Assembly (NCBI RefSeq): GCF_003324485.1
Contig: NZ_QODK01000007.1
Coordinates: 1 to 64,000 of the forward strand
Reading direction: 5' to 3'
Source of the DNA: Cohaesibacter intestini
Lineage (GTDB): Bacteria > Pseudomonadota > Alphaproteobacteria > Rhizobiales > Cohaesibacteraceae
Length of the DNA stretch: 64,000 nt
Shown: one piece after another, positions 33,198-42,867 of the stretch
How positions within the stretch are numbered: position 1 is the first letter of the stretch
Layout of the letters: every line of letters starts with the position of its first letter
Program-made: the position numbers and the translations under genes
Notes under the pieces: model-generated
Told to the model about the DNA's origin: nothing
Database searches by the model: none
What the model saw: only the letters and a program-made list of their open reading frames with translations

Positions 33198-33716
33198 TCA
33201 GGCGAAGGCGGTTGGCATGGCAACCCCGGACTGGCCTTGCTCTGGCGTTCCGTCGCCGGCACGGCGGGTGACCGCCTCGCGCGGGGCCGGGCCGTAATAA
33301 TTGTCGGTCCGCACGAAGGGACGCTCCATGGAGGTTGCAGCCACCATTCGCAGATAGACATCCTTGGCCGAGAAGGGCTTGCGCAGGAATTCATGCACGC
33401 CCAGCTGTTTGGCTTCCATGATGCGGTGTTTTTCGGCATAGGACGAGATCATGATGATCGGTACGGTGCCCATCGGATGGTTGGGATTGCGCACCAGGCG
33501 GACGAGCTCTGGTCCGTCAAGAATTGGCAGAACCCAGTCAATGATCACAACATCGGGCGAGAGCTGCTCAAGCTTTTCCAGTCCGACGCCCCCATCCTCG
33601 GCCTCGAAAATCTCGCGCACGCCAAGACCTTGCAAAATGGTTCGAATGATCGTGCGCATATAGGCGCTATCCTCGATCACCAAAACCCTCAATGCTGACA
33701 GGACTGTCACTGACAT
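33198..33716 (-). CDS. Single-domain response regulator
   Basis: The receiver domain (residues 9-130) has the acidic pocket IEDSAYMR, the phospho-acceptor Asp in VVIIDWVLPILDG, Ser in MISSY and Lys in LRKPF. A tail of about 40 residues without a known output domain follows. It resembles CheY- and DivK-like regulators that work by protein contact. CGGAG precedes the ATG. No kinase is adjacent; the large PAS kinase and the FixL genes lie elsewhere in the window. Confidence 0.88.
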   Translation of the reverse strand: MSVTVLSALRVLVIEDSAYMRTIIRTILQGLGVREIFEAEDGGVGLEKLEQLSPDVVIIDWVLPILDGPELVRLVRNPNHPMGTVPIIMISSYAEKHRIMEAKQLGVHEFLRKPFSAKDVYLRMVAATSMERPFVRTDNYYGPAPREAVTRRAGDGTPEQGQSGVAMPTAFA

Positions 33717-33842
33717 ATAAAACTCCGCACCTCTATATCATCCGCCGTCAAGCGAATAGACGTCAGGCTTGGATTAGATTATCGCAAAAGCCTTTATGAA
33801 TCTTTACCCTGTGGTGCGGGGTCTCTTCCCCCATCCATCCCT

Positions 33843-35492
33843 CTACTCAGCGGGTTGCAGTTGTGGGGTGACTGCGTTGGCCTTTTCCTTGGCCACCTTG
33901 CGTCTTGCCAGGGCGCGTATGGCTTTCAGCAGCAGGATGGTGGCGCCACCCAGCAGCAGAAAGCGCGCATCCTTCAAGGCATATTTGGGATAGAAAAGGA
34001 TGGCGGGCTCGATAGGCATGGTGGGCCGGCGCAAAAGCCGATTGCGATACCGCCCCAGTCCCATTTCATAGACACCGCCGCCCTCGACCCGATAGCCAAG
34101 CATCAACAACAGCGACCAGGAATAGTTGGTCACGGCACCGGCCGGGTTGCGCAGGCCTTGCAGCATGATGGACCAGACCCGCTTGACGGAATAGAGCCGA
34201 CGCAGGATCGAGGGTTTCATGCGATCGAAATCCGCTTGCGGCAGATCCTGATGATGAAAGACAACATGGCCGAGATCATAATTGTTGAGGTCCGGATCCA
34301 TGTAGGTGCCCGCATCAGCCAGCCGTTTGTGATCGACGGATCCGGGCAGCGGGGTCAGGACGGACAAGGTAAAGATTTCGCCTGCATATTCCTCAACCAA
34401 CGTGTCGATATTTCTTCTGATCTTGTCGGCATCATCGCCGGGAAAGCCGATGATGAAACCGGACAGGGTGACACAGCCCGCCTGATACCAAGCATCGAAC
34501 ATGTCCCGCACATTGGCAGCCCGATTGTGCTTTTTGCCAGCCGCCTTGATGGTGTCGGGATCGATCGATTCAAGGCCAAGAAAAACGTCGGTAACGCCAG
34601 CGGCCCGGGCCTTTTCGATGAAACCGGGGATCTTGTAGGCAACCGTATCGGCCTCGATGATCATCTGATAGTTGAGATTGTGAACGCGCTTGCTTTCGGC
34701 TAGGGCATCAAAGACCTGTGCCCATTCCTTGTTGCGGGCGATATTGTCATCGGACAGGAAGAAATTTTTGACCCCCTTCTGGCAATAGTCCCGGACATAG
34801 TCGGCAATGTCCTGCGGGTCGCGCATTTGCATCTTCACCCCTTGGGTGTTGGGGATGCAGCAGAAGGTGCATTTGAACGGGCAACCGCGACTGGTTTCGA
34901 TGGGCAACATGCCCGAACTGCTGCGCTTGATCATCTCGACCGGATAATCCGGCATCGGCGCAGACTTCAAGTCCGGCAGATCGTTGAGATAGTCATAGAC
35001 ATCCTTGTGAATACCGCCATACAGATCGCGCATCAGTTCGTCCATATGGCCCTCAGCCTGACCAACAAACAGGGTTACCCCCATGTCTATCGCGTCCTGC
35101 AGGCCGTAGGGCTTGTCCTTGAACAAAGCCATCACACCATTGATATGGACACCACCGATGACCACACGAATGCCTGCGTCCCGGAACATCTGCGCCAGAT
35201 CCATTGCGCGCGGATAAAAGGCACTCAAAACACCGGTCAGAAATACTGCGCCATTGCCAGCTTCCTTGATGCGCTCGATAATGCCTTCCACCGGAACCGG
35301 GCCAAAGATCTCATAATGATCTTCGCAGGTGATCGTGACGTCTGGCCCCAACAGCTGACGACTATCGCAGTCCTTCAGCAGGGCCTTTACGGCTGCCTGC
35401 GCCTGCGTGACCATGGTTGGATGCTTCCATTGCTGAACGTAACCATCGCGATCATATCTCGATGGGGTGATCAGGGCGACGTGAAACGGCAT
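33843..35492 (-). CDS. B12-binding-domain radical SAM protein
   Basis: The 549-residue protein has an N-terminal B12-binding-like domain (about residues 1-165, GNGAVFLTGVLSAFYPRAMDL, VVIGGVHINGV) and a radical SAM domain with CPFKCTFC (CxxxCxxC) binding the 4Fe-4S cluster. GLESIDP and GFIIGFPGDD fit the rest of the barrel. Near the C-terminus FLLLGGATILLLKAIRAL may be a membrane anchor. Relatives include methyltransferases and hopanoid-modifying enzymes; the substrate here is unknown. A 556-bp gap separates it from the divergent hemA. Confidence 0.85.
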   Translation of the reverse strand: MPFHVALITPSRYDRDGYVQQWKHPTMVTQAQAAVKALLKDCDSRQLLGPDVTITCEDHYEIFGPVPVEGIIERIKEAGNGAVFLTGVLSAFYPRAMDLAQMFRDAGIRVVIGGVHINGVMALFKDKPYGLQDAIDMGVTLFVGQAEGHMDELMRDLYGGIHKDVYDYLNDLPDLKSAPMPDYPVEMIKRSSSGMLPIETSRGCPFKCTFCCIPNTQGVKMQMRDPQDIADYVRDYCQKGVKNFFLSDDNIARNKEWAQVFDALAESKRVHNLNYQMIIEADTVAYKIPGFIEKARAAGVTDVFLGLESIDPDTIKAAGKKHNRAANVRDMFDAWYQAGCVTLSGFIIGFPGDDADKIRRNIDTLVEEYAGEIFTLSVLTPLPGSVDHKRLADAGTYMDPDLNNYDLGHVVFHHQDLPQADFDRMKPSILRRLYSVKRVWSIMLQGLRNPAGAVTNYSWSLLLMLGYRVEGGGVYEMGLGRYRNRLLRRPTMPIEPAILFYPKYALKDARFLLLGGATILLLKAIRALARRKVAKEKANAVTPQLQPAE

Positions 35493-35841
35493 GATGGCGG
35501 TCCTAGAAAAATGAGAAAGCAGGAATAAGTAATTTTACGTCAAATTTTGTAAGACCAGTAAAGCAAACATTCTGTGTCAGGACAAGAAATGTGCTTAAAA
35601 AAACTGGCAATCATATCGCACAATACTGACCATAACGATCATTGAAATCATTGCCCGAATACACGCGATTGATCGAACAAGCGCCGTCACCCCTCATTTC
35701 GATTCTGTCGATTGCGTAGATATGCTGGGGTGCAGGTGGACAGAACCCGCCGAAACCAGCCGGTTCTGGCCATATGGGTCGGATGTAGGGTTTGATTTTG
35801 CAACACTTTTCCAAAATTCTAACCGTAGCCTTACGACTGCC

Positions 35842-35855
35842 TTACAAATTTGTAA
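35842..35855. promoter_or_regulatory. 14-bp perfect palindrome upstream of hemA
   Basis: TTACAAATTTGTAA is fully palindromic and lies about 195 bp before the hemA start. It is a plausible site for a dimeric regulator; none can be named. Confidence 0.4.
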
Positions 35856-35867
35856 CCGGTGTGATAA

Positions 35868-35881
35868 TTGACAAACCTCAA
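35868..35881 (+). promoter_or_regulatory. FNR/FixK-like box upstream of hemA
   Basis: TTGAC-AAAC-CTCAA matches the TTGAT-N4-ATCAA consensus at 8 of 10 positions and is symmetric apart from the variant inner bases. The same half sites (TTGAC, CTCAA) occur before hemN at 55559. Low-oxygen control of hemA by FNR-type proteins is known in related bacteria. Confidence 0.55.
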
Positions 35882-36048
35882 GGCTCTTGGTCAAAGTGTC
35901 GGTCAAAGTGACCATACAGATTGAGGGCCAAACTTCCCCAAGGACCACAGACAAGTTTGCAGTGTCGCAATGCTGCACGGGGTTGTATTGGATTGAGAGA
36001 CCGACCGGTTCGCAGATTTGGACCAGAAACAAGCGGATATCACTTCAA

Positions 36049-37326
36049 ATGAAGTATCTAGAGTTTTTTGAGAATGCCGTCTCCTCTTTGAAAGAGGAGA
36101 AGCGTTACCGCATCTTTGCAGATCTGGAGCGACAGGCGGGCAAATTTCCACGTGCGATCTGGCGCGCCGACAATGGTCTTGAACGCGAGATTATGGTCTG
36201 GTGCTCGAACGATTATCTGGGTATGGGGCAACATCCCGACGTGATCGCGGCAATGACCGAGACCGCCGAAAAGATGGGGTCCGGTGCAGGCGGCACGCGC
36301 AACATTTCCGGCACGAACCGGCCTCTGGTCGAGCTGGAAATGGAGCTGGCGGATCTGCACAACAAGGAATCGGCTCTGGTCTTCACCTCAGGTTTTGTGT
36401 CCAACGAGGCCTCCATATCCACCATTGCCAAATTGTTGCCGGACTGTCTCATTCTCTCCGATCAGCTCAACCATGCCTCGATGATCGCAGGGGTGAAAAG
36501 CTCTGGCGTTCAGAAACAGCTCTGGCGTCACAATGACGTCGAGCATCTGGAAGAGCTGCTGGCTGCCGCTGGCAAGGAACGCGCCAAGTTGATTGTGTTC
36601 GAGTCCGTCTATTCGATGGATGGCGATGTTGCGCCGATCGAAAAAATCATCGATCTGGCCGAGAAATACAATGCAATGACCTATATTGATGAGGTCCATG
36701 CGGTTGGCATGTATGGCGAGCGGGGAGCAGGCATCTGCGAACGCGAAGGCTTGATGGACCGGATCGACATCATCGAAGGCACTTTGGCGAAGGCCTTTGG
36801 TACGCTTGGCGGCTATATTACCGGCAAGGCTGCGGTTATCGACGCCATTCGCTCTTATGCACCCGGCTTCATTTTCACCACGGCAATGCCTCCGGCCATC
36901 GCTGCAGCTGCGCGGACCTCTGTTCGCCACCTGAAAAGCAGTCAGGTCGAACGCGACGGTCAGCAGCGTCAGGCCGCCTATACCAAAAAGGCACTGTCCG
37001 ATGCAGGGCTGCCGGTGATGCAGTCCGAAACCCACATTGTGCCTCTGTTTGTCGGCGACCCGGATCTTTGCAAGAAGGCGTCCGACATGCTGCTCGATCA
37101 GCATGGCATTTATATCCAGCCGATTAATTATCCGACCGTTCCGCGCGGCACCGAGCGCCTGCGCATCACCCCGTCACCTTTCCATGATGATGGTCTGGTC
37201 AATGGTCTGTCGGCTGCGTTGCTTGATGTCTGGGACAAGCTTGATTTGCCCTATATCACACCGGGTACCTTTTATGATCTAAGCGCGGAAGCCGAACAGG
37301 AAGTGTTCGAAGCTGCTGGCGGCTGA
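36049..37326 (+). CDS. hemA: 5-aminolevulinate synthase
   Basis: The enzyme condenses glycine and succinyl-CoA to 5-aminolevulinate, the first step of heme synthesis in Alphaproteobacteria. Signature parts are [32 protein letters not shown], and [14 protein letters not shown] with the PLP lysine at residue 248. The same number is known for Rhodobacter ALAS, which supports the start at 36049. The total of 425 residues is normal, and [17 protein letters not shown] is the usual N-terminus. The frame is open upstream to 35887, across the regulatory repeats. An FNR-like box upstream links it to the cbb3 and hemN genes in this window. Confidence 0.97.
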   Translation: MKYLEFFENAVSSLKEEKRYRIFADLERQAGKFPRAIWRADNGLEREIMVWCSNDYLGMGQHPDVIAAMTETAEKMGSGAGGTRNISGTNRPLVELEMELADLHNKESALVFTSGFVSNEASISTIAKLLPDCLILSDQLNHASMIAGVKSSGVQKQLWRHNDVEHLEELLAAAGKERAKLIVFESVYSMDGDVAPIEKIIDLAEKYNAMTYIDEVHAVGMYGERGAGICEREGLMDRIDIIEGTLAKAFGTLGGYITGKAAVIDAIRSYAPGFIFTTAMPPAIAAAARTSVRHLKSSQVERDGQQRQAAYTKKALSDAGLPVMQSETHIVPLFVGDPDLCKKASDMLLDQHGIYIQPINYPTVPRGTERLRITPSPFHDDGLVNGLSAALLDVWDKLDLPYITPGTFYDLSAEAEQEVFEAAGG

Positions 37327-37382
37327 TTTGCATCTGAACGAGCCGACTTGACTTGGCTTCTCCGACTGCGCACGAGAACAAA

Positions 37383-37419
37383 AGAGCACCGAACCCAATG
37401 GGTTTGGTGCTCTTTTTTT
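37383..37419 (+). terminator. Intrinsic terminator of hemA
   Basis: AGAGCACCGAACCC pairs with GGGTTTGGTGCTCT across AAT and is followed by seven T. Confidence 0.92.
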
Positions 37420-37731
37420 GTGCAATTCTTACTTAATATTGCCTAATAATACTGCACATCATTCGTTTACTGAAATACTTTATTACACAACAAACCTAAA
37501 AGTCTCTATTGAAAAACACCATCTACTCTCACTTTTTCTTGAAAAATGCAATTTTTCCAATCATTTATTTTAATCACACCTATATAAATACAGTACAAAG
37601 CAAAATATGTCAAAAAATTACCTTCCAATATCTTCAAAATTATAATTTCTATTTAGTAAATATTTATATTGAGCCAGTTAAAATTTCAAAATTAAAGTGG
37701 AAGCTATAAATCAACATAAGTGGACTGCCAG
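37420..37731. other. Very AT-rich region upstream of the chemoreceptor gene
   Basis: About 310 bp are clearly AT-richer than the surrounding genes and contain no supported gene. The stretch should carry the chemoreceptor promoter and could be a target for a nucleoid protein of the H-NS/MucR kind. Confidence 0.5.
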
Positions 37732-39876
37732 ATGTTTGCCATATCGTCCTTACGTATTTCCCGCAAGCTCCCCGTCTTAGTTGTTCTGAGTGCTTTTCTT
37801 TGCGTTCTGGGAGTTGGATTTGCCAGTTTTATGACTGCGCGTGACAACATCCATACAATGCATGAGGAAGAGATACAGGCTCTTCTCAAGTCGCGGAAAG
37901 TCGAAATCGCAAAAAGTCTTGAACTGATCGACAAAGACTTGAGGATTGTTGCCGCAAGCCCGCTTGCCAGAGAAGCCATTCAGAGCTTTGGAGCGGCCTG
38001 GAAGGCTGTTGGTACGAACCCGCAGGCGGCTTTGGTAAAGGCCTATATCACTGGCAACCCGCATGATGTCGGCAAGAAGGACAATCTCGATGCCGCTGAC
38101 ACCGGTAGCCAGTATGATATGGTCCATGCAAAATTTCATCCATGGTTCCGCAAGTTGCTGCGCGAACATGGCTATTATGATGTCTTCCTGTTCAACAAGG
38201 AAGGTGACCTTTTCTATTCGGTATTCAAGGAGCAGGACTTCGCTACCAATCTGAATGAAGGACGCTGGAGGGATACCGATCTGGGCAATGCTTTCCGGGC
38301 TGCGGCCCAGATGACCAACGAAGAGGTCGCCTTTTTCGATTTCCGCCCCTATGGCCCCAGCAACGATGCGCCAGCCAGTTTTGTCTCCACCCGGATCGCC
38401 GATGAGACCGGCGAGACAATCGGAGTTCTGGCTTTTCAGTTGCCAAACATTGCCGACAAGGTGCTGACCAATCGTGCCGGTCTGGGCAAAACGGGGGAAT
38501 ATCTGATTGTTCGCAGCGATGGCACCATGCTGAACGAAAGCGACAAGACGCCGGGCGAGGACATGCTGAAGACCAAGATCGACAGCCCGGTGATTGCTGC
38601 CGCTCTGGCGGGCCGTTGGGAACCGGCCATCACCTCGGACTATCGCGACACCGAACTAACGACCTATGCGGTTCCGCTCGAATATCACGGCAACAAATGG
38701 GCAATCATCGCGGCTCAGGCAACCGCTGAAATCGACGCACCGCTTGTTGCCATGCGCAATCGCATGATGTTGATCGGTCTCGTCCTGCTCGCCATTTCGG
38801 GCATTGGCGGAGTGCTGGCTTCCCGCTCGATCACCAGACCGATCAGCGCTCTGGTCGCGGAAATGACAGATCTTGCCGATGGCAACACCGATGTGGCCCT
38901 GCTCAGCACCAGTCGAGGCGACGAGATCGGAGACATGACCAAGGCCGTCGCGGTTTTCCGAGACAATGCCATTGAGCGGCAGCGCCTTGCAGATGCCGCA
39001 GCAGCAGAGCAAAAGGCCCGCGAGCAACGGCAAATGACCGTCGAGTATCTGATCAAGAGTTTTGACAGTGATGTGAAGCAGGCGCTGGAAACCGTCGGCA
39101 GCAATACAACAGAAATGGAAGGCACGGCCAAGGTTTTGACCGGCATCGCGTCGGATACCTCTCAACGTGCCACCTCGGCTGCGGCGGCTTCCGAACAGGC
39201 CTCGGTGAATGTTCAGACCGTTGCGGCTGCGGCAGAGGAACTGGCCGCCTCGATCGAGGAGATCGGTCGACAGGTGGAGCAAACCAAACAAGTGGTGTCC
39301 GAGGGGACTCTGTCAGCGACAGAAACCAATGTCAAAGTATCGGCATTGAGTGACTCCTCGCAAAAGATCGGTGATGTCATCCGGCTCATTCAGGACATCG
39401 CCGAGCAAACCAATCTGCTCGCCCTCAATGCAACCATCGAGGCGGCGCGTGCTGGCGAAATGGGCAAGGGCTTCGCGGTGGTTGCCGCAGAGGTGAAGGA
39501 ACTTGCCAATCAGACCTCGCGCGCAACCGAAGAAATTTCATCCCAGATTTCCTCGGTTCAAGGCTCAACCAAGGAGGCAGCCGATGCCATCGACCAAATC
39601 GCCCAGACGATGAACCGGATCAACGACTATACGAGTTCGATTGCCACGGCAGTGGAACAGCAAGGGGCCGCGACAACTGAGATCAGTGTCAATGTACAGC
39701 AGGCAGCACAAGGCACCAGCGAAGTTGCCTTCAACATGAGCGGTGTGACCGCTTCGATAACCGAGACCAATCAATCAGCCAATCAGGTGCTCTCTGCTTC
39801 GCAAGCGGTCTCCAGTCAGGCAGTCAATCTCAATGGACTGGTGGCCCGGTTTCTTGAAGAGGTGCGCGCGGCCTGA
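37732..39876 (+). CDS. Methyl-accepting chemotaxis protein
   Basis: The 714-residue receptor has a first membrane segment at about residues 12-34 ([20 protein letters not shown]) and a periplasmic sensor of about 310 residues with Cache-like features ([34 protein letters not shown]). A second membrane segment ([19 protein letters not shown]), a HAMP domain and the signalling domain with the conserved tip [32 protein letters not shown] follow. It binds a ligand outside the inner membrane and signals to CheA. There is no CheR-binding pentapeptide at the end. It is a single gene, and no che genes are near. Confidence 0.92.
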   Translation: MFAISSLRISRKLPVLVVLSAFLCVLGVGFASFMTARDNIHTMHEEEIQALLKSRKVEIAKSLELIDKDLRIVAASPLAREAIQSFGAAWKAVGTNPQAALVKAYITGNPHDVGKKDNLDAADTGSQYDMVHAKFHPWFRKLLREHGYYDVFLFNKEGDLFYSVFKEQDFATNLNEGRWRDTDLGNAFRAAAQMTNEEVAFFDFRPYGPSNDAPASFVSTRIADETGETIGVLAFQLPNIADKVLTNRAGLGKTGEYLIVRSDGTMLNESDKTPGEDMLKTKIDSPVIAAALAGRWEPAITSDYRDTELTTYAVPLEYHGNKWAIIAAQATAEIDAPLVAMRNRMMLIGLVLLAISGIGGVLASRSITRPISALVAEMTDLADGNTDVALLSTSRGDEIGDMTKAVAVFRDNAIERQRLADAAAAEQKAREQRQMTVEYLIKSFDSDVKQALETVGSNTTEMEGTAKVLTGIASDTSQRATSAAAASEQASVNVQTVAAAAEELAASIEEIGRQVEQTKQVVSEGTLSATETNVKVSALSDSSQKIGDVIRLIQDIAEQTNLLALNATIEAARAGEMGKGFAVVAAEVKELANQTSRATEEISSQISSVQGSTKEAADAIDQIAQTMNRINDYTSSIATAVEQQGAATTEISVNVQQAAQGTSEVAFNMSGVTASITETNQSANQVLSASQAVSSQAVNLNGLVARFLEEVRAA

Positions 39877-39901
39877 TCGAATGTAAAGATGCAAATACAT
39901 G

Positions 39902-39950
39902 AAAAGCCCGCCTTCGCGAGTTTTTGGGCGGGTTTTTGGGCGGGCTTTTT
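39902..39950. terminator. Bidirectional terminator between the chemoreceptor and methyltransferase genes
   Basis: AAAAGCCCGCC pairs with GGCGGGCTTTTT; an internal GGCGGGTTTTT can pair alternatively. T runs on the plus strand and A runs on the other side suit both convergent genes. Confidence 0.75.
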
Positions 39951-39996
39951 GCTGTTCTGTGCGTGTTTCAGACCATGTCTGTTGTTCTTTTGACTA

Positions 39997-40791
39997 TCAG
40001 GGTTTTCGGGCTTCAATGAGCAGCAGGAAGGCCACCAGATCGCGCCAACGGGCCAATCTGGGAACGATGGCGCAGGCCTCGTCGCTGGGGCGGGGTTCTT
40101 CCATGCGGGTCAGCCGGAAACCAGCATCCGCGACCGCGTTGACATAATCCGCCATAGTGCGCGGAAAGCGCGGCACGGCGAAGGAAGCAACCGCATCAAG
40201 ATTGGGGCGGCAGCCGAATTTCCAGTTTTCGACAAAGGTTTCGCGTGCAAAATAGCGCGCCTGACCAAAGCCGACCGCCTCCTGTTGATCGTTGGCCGGT
40301 TTCCACTGGACACCGGGAATGATGAAACAGGGATGGAGGATCGAGAAGGCGAGAAAGCCGCCCGGTTTCAGCAATCTGAAGGCTTCCCCCATGGCGCCGT
40401 CCAAATTCGGCCCGTCCATCAACGCCATGGTGGACAGCACCGCATCAAAGGAGCCGTCAACCAACTCTGTCTTGTCACAGAAAGACCCTTGCAGATAGCG
40501 GATACCAAGGGGCTGGTCCGCTTCCTGACATCTGGCATGGGAGAGCATGCCTTCGGACAGATCAATGCCGGTAACCTGTGCACCCATCCGGGCAAAGTGG
40601 CGGCTGTTGCCCCCTTCCCCGCAGCCAAAGTCGATCACGTCAAGCCCATGCAGGTCTGGCAGGAAGGCACGAAAGGCAGGCAATGTGAAATGTTCACGAT
40701 AGGTGTCGTAGCCATTGCGCACGTCTTCCGCCCACTGGTCCGCATTCTGGTCCCAATGGGTGGCGACATCGCGAAGGGATATGTGTTTCAC
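39997..40791 (-). CDS. Class I SAM-dependent methyltransferase
   Basis: The 264-residue protein has motif I in VIDFGCGEGGNSRHFARMGAQVTGIDLSE and motif-like DAVLSTMALMD and FRLLKPGGFLAFSILHP. This is the UbiE/Methyltransf_11 type. The substrate is not evident. It is last in a minus-strand row that begins with ccoG and ends with LysE, but the 39-bp spacing does not prove co-transcription. Confidence 0.88.
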   Translation of the reverse strand: MKHISLRDVATHWDQNADQWAEDVRNGYDTYREHFTLPAFRAFLPDLHGLDVIDFGCGEGGNSRHFARMGAQVTGIDLSEGMLSHARCQEADQPLGIRYLQGSFCDKTELVDGSFDAVLSTMALMDGPNLDGAMGEAFRLLKPGGFLAFSILHPCFIIPGVQWKPANDQQEAVGFGQARYFARETFVENWKFGCRPNLDAVASFAVPRFPRTMADYVNAVADAGFRLTRMEEPRPSDEACAIVPRLARWRDLVAFLLLIEARKP

Positions 40792-40830
40792 CGGGTGGCT
40801 CCTGGAGATGGATCAGAGACCGTCCCTAGC

Positions 40831-41466
40831 CTAGCGTTGGGAAGTTGCCAGACGGACGGCCAGCGCGACAAAGACCAGACCGGCCATGCGGTTCATGATC
40901 ACTTGCGCCCTAGGATTATTGCTGAACCAGCCCCCAAGGAAACCTGCACCAAAGGCGATGCCACCGAAAACCAGCAAGGTGCAGGGGATAAACAGCATCC
41001 CGAGCAGCAGCAACTGCCCGGTCAGTGACCCATTGGCCGGGTCGGCAAATTGCGGCAGGAAGGCGAGGAAGAAAATCGCAACCTTGGGATTGGTGATATT
41101 CATCACGATACCGCGACGATAGAGCGCCATCAGGCTTGGTCCGTTGCCCGCGCCACCCTTCATCGGGATGGCGCTACTGCCGGCCCGGAACGCACCCCAG
41201 GCCAGATAGAGCAAATAGGCAGCGCCGACCAGTTTGAGCGCAGTGAAAGCCAGTGCCGAGGTTTGAAAAATCACCGCCACCCCGAAAGCCACCGCCGCGG
41301 TATGAACCAGCAGCCCGGTGCACAGCCCCAAGGTCACCACCAGCCCTGCCTTGCGACCATAAAGCGCTGATTGGGTCAGCACGAAAATATTGTCTGGACC
41401 GGGAGCAAGCCCAAGCGCGATGACAGCGGAGATGAAAACAAGCAAGGTGTCAAACGGGATCAGCAT
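40831..41466 (-). CDS. LysE/RhtB-family amino-acid exporter
   Basis: The 211-residue membrane protein has six hydrophobic segments and the family signature LGLAPGPDNIFVLTQSALYGRKAGL near the N-terminus, followed by NPKVAIFFLAFLPQF. It would export an amino acid or related compound across the inner membrane. The start MLIPFDTLLVF overlaps the end of the DedA gene by 17 bp, so translation is likely coupled. A longer frame to 41604 is antisense-like and has no similarity. Confidence 0.9.
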   Translation of the reverse strand: MLIPFDTLLVFISAVIALGLAPGPDNIFVLTQSALYGRKAGLVVTLGLCTGLLVHTAAVAFGVAVIFQTSALAFTALKLVGAAYLLYLAWGAFRAGSSAIPMKGGAGNGPSLMALYRRGIVMNITNPKVAIFFLAFLPQFADPANGSLTGQLLLLGMLFIPCTLLVFGGIAFGAGFLGGWFSNNPRAQVIMNRMAGLVFVALAVRLATSQR

Positions 41467-42121
41467 GGTCTTTGGGTCTTTCTTGAGAGGAGTGGACAGG
41501 CTGCATTTCAGCGTTGTCTGTCTGCTGAAGGCTGTAGCGCCGCCAGCTCGACCGCAGCCAAAGGGCCGCCATGATGGCCGTAGCAAAGGCCAACAGGAAG
41601 CCAATGCCGTTGCTGGTCAAGGTTGCCAATTCATAGATTCGGTCCGCGAAATAATACCCCATCAGACAATAGGCCGCGACCCAGAGTGTTGCACCGGCAA
41701 GCGAGGCAAGGGTGAAGGCATGCCATTTTACGCCAATCGCCCCACACAGATAGCTCATCCATGGCCCGAGTGGCGACAGGATGGTGCGGGAAAGCAGAAT
41801 GGCGAGAATACCGCGCTTTTCAAGAAGGCTTTCAGTGCGCGCGATCAGCCTTCTCGTGCGCGCAGAGGCACGAAAGCGTTCGATCAGAGGGACGCCTGCC
41901 AGACGGGCGGCTCGAAAAGCGGTTTGATCGCCGATCAAATAACCCACAAGCGCCGCGGCCATGGCGCTGTAAAGATCGATATCGCCAGAGGCCGCAAAAG
42001 ACCCGGAGGCCACCACCAGCATGGAGGCGGGCAACGGAATGGCGAGACAGGCCAACGCAACCGTGAAGAAGATCACCCAAAGGCCATAGCTCGGAATCAG
42101 CGCCAGTATGGTGTCTGTCAT
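41450..42121 (-). CDS. DedA/SNARE-associated family membrane protein
   Basis: The 223-residue protein has the DedA layout: membrane segments at both ends and the central motif SRTILSPLGPWMSYLCGAIGVKWHAF, comparable to R-F-x-P-x-x-R in DedA. The canonical arginines are partly replaced (SRTILSPLGPWM). DedA proteins act as lipid scramblases or flippases in membrane homeostasis. The C-terminal tail is polar. The gene follows a small conserved protein by 6 bp and overlaps LysE, which suggests one transcript. Confidence 0.85.
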   Translation of the reverse strand: MTDTILALIPSYGLWVIFFTVALACLAIPLPASMLVVASGSFAASGDIDLYSAMAAALVGYLIGDQTAFRAARLAGVPLIERFRASARTRRLIARTESLLEKRGILAILLSRTILSPLGPWMSYLCGAIGVKWHAFTLASLAGATLWVAAYCLMGYYFADRIYELATLTSNGIGFLLAFATAIMAALWLRSSWRRYSLQQTDNAEMQPVHSSQERPKDHADPV

Positions 42122-42127
42122 GGATTC

Positions 42128-42535
42128 TCACCTCCCGCCATCGCGTGAATGCGGTTTGGTGGGGGCGAAAATCTTGCGGCCTCTTTGGTCCCGGAGGATC
42201 TTGACCTTGCTCTGGGCATTGCGGACACGCCGCTCCAGCTCCTCAAGGCTGATGTCGAGCCCTTCGGCCACCTTTTTGATGGTGACACGCTTGCCTTCAA
42301 AGCGATCCAGCTGCATCACCTCGCGGATGATTTCAGGCGGCAGCTGATAGCTCATGCCGACATATTTCGGCGACATCCAAGGCTCCAAGGCCTGATTGCG
42401 ATGAACGGGATCATGAAAATAGATGAAATGAAGTACGAAACGCGCGCCAAAGAAGACCAGAAAAGCCATGGCCAGCAAGAAGGCTGACAGAGCCAGTGGT
42501 TGCTCTTTCCAGAAATAGCGCAGAGCGTTCAGCAT
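42128..42535 (-). CDS. Small membrane-anchored protein of unknown function
   Basis: The 135-residue protein has one hydrophobic segment at residues 15-38 (ALSAFLLAMAFLVFFGARFVLHFIYF) and then a soluble part: PPEIIREVMQLDRFEGKRVTIKKVAEGLDISLEELERRVRNAQ. The latter looks like a small helical, helix-turn-helix-like segment (TIKKVAEGLDISLEELERRV). It lies between ccoS and the DedA gene with short gaps (24 and 6 bp). A membrane-linked regulator or assembly factor is possible, but no family is recognised. Confidence 0.7.
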   Translation of the reverse strand: MLNALRYFWKEQPLALSAFLLAMAFLVFFGARFVLHFIYFHDPVHRNQALEPWMSPKYVGMSYQLPPEIIREVMQLDRFEGKRVTIKKVAEGLDISLEELERRVRNAQSKVKILRDQRGRKIFAPTKPHSRDGGR

Positions 42536-42559
42536 GCCTTATGGGATCCTTCGTTGCCC

Positions 42560-42760
42560 TCAGCCCTTTTTGTCAGTTGGTTCTGACTTGGCGTTGATCT
42601 TGGCCTGTTCTTCCGGTGAAAGATCGTCATCATCAAGGATGCGATAGGCTGCCCCCTGAATGTCCTCATATTGGTCGGACTTTAAAGACCAAAGGAAACC
42701 GACAAGGCCCAAACCGCCCAGAATGAGCGCAACGGGAATGAGAAACAACAGAGCATTCAT
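42560..42760 (-). CDS. ccoS: cbb3-type oxidase assembly protein CcoS
   Basis: The 66-residue protein has one membrane helix (LFLIPVALILGGLGLVGFLWSL) followed by SDQYEDIQGAAYRILDDDD, the family pattern in which the segment after the helix contains a D-DLEGAA.RIL motif. CcoS is needed to insert heme b and copper into CcoN. It follows ccoI by 107 bp, as in the usual ccoGHIS order. Confidence 0.93.
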   Translation of the reverse strand: MNALLFLIPVALILGGLGLVGFLWSLKSDQYEDIQGAAYRILDDDDLSPEEQAKINAKSEPTDKKG

Positions 42761-42867
42761 GTCCGGATCCTACCTCTTGTCTTCACATCAGATCGGCGAT
42801 GGTATTTCGTACAGTTAAATCATGGCGTCCGAATGAAGCCAATGACTTTTCACACAGTCTGACTGGC

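Larger units (their letters stand above)
35493..36048. other. Divergent regulatory region of radical SAM and hemA genes
   Basis: No gene is supported. It contains the palindrome TTACAAATTTGTAA (35842-35855), an FNR-like box (35868-35881) and a tandem repeat GGTCAAAGTG (35889-35898 and 35901-35910), all upstream of hemA. Confidence 0.55.
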
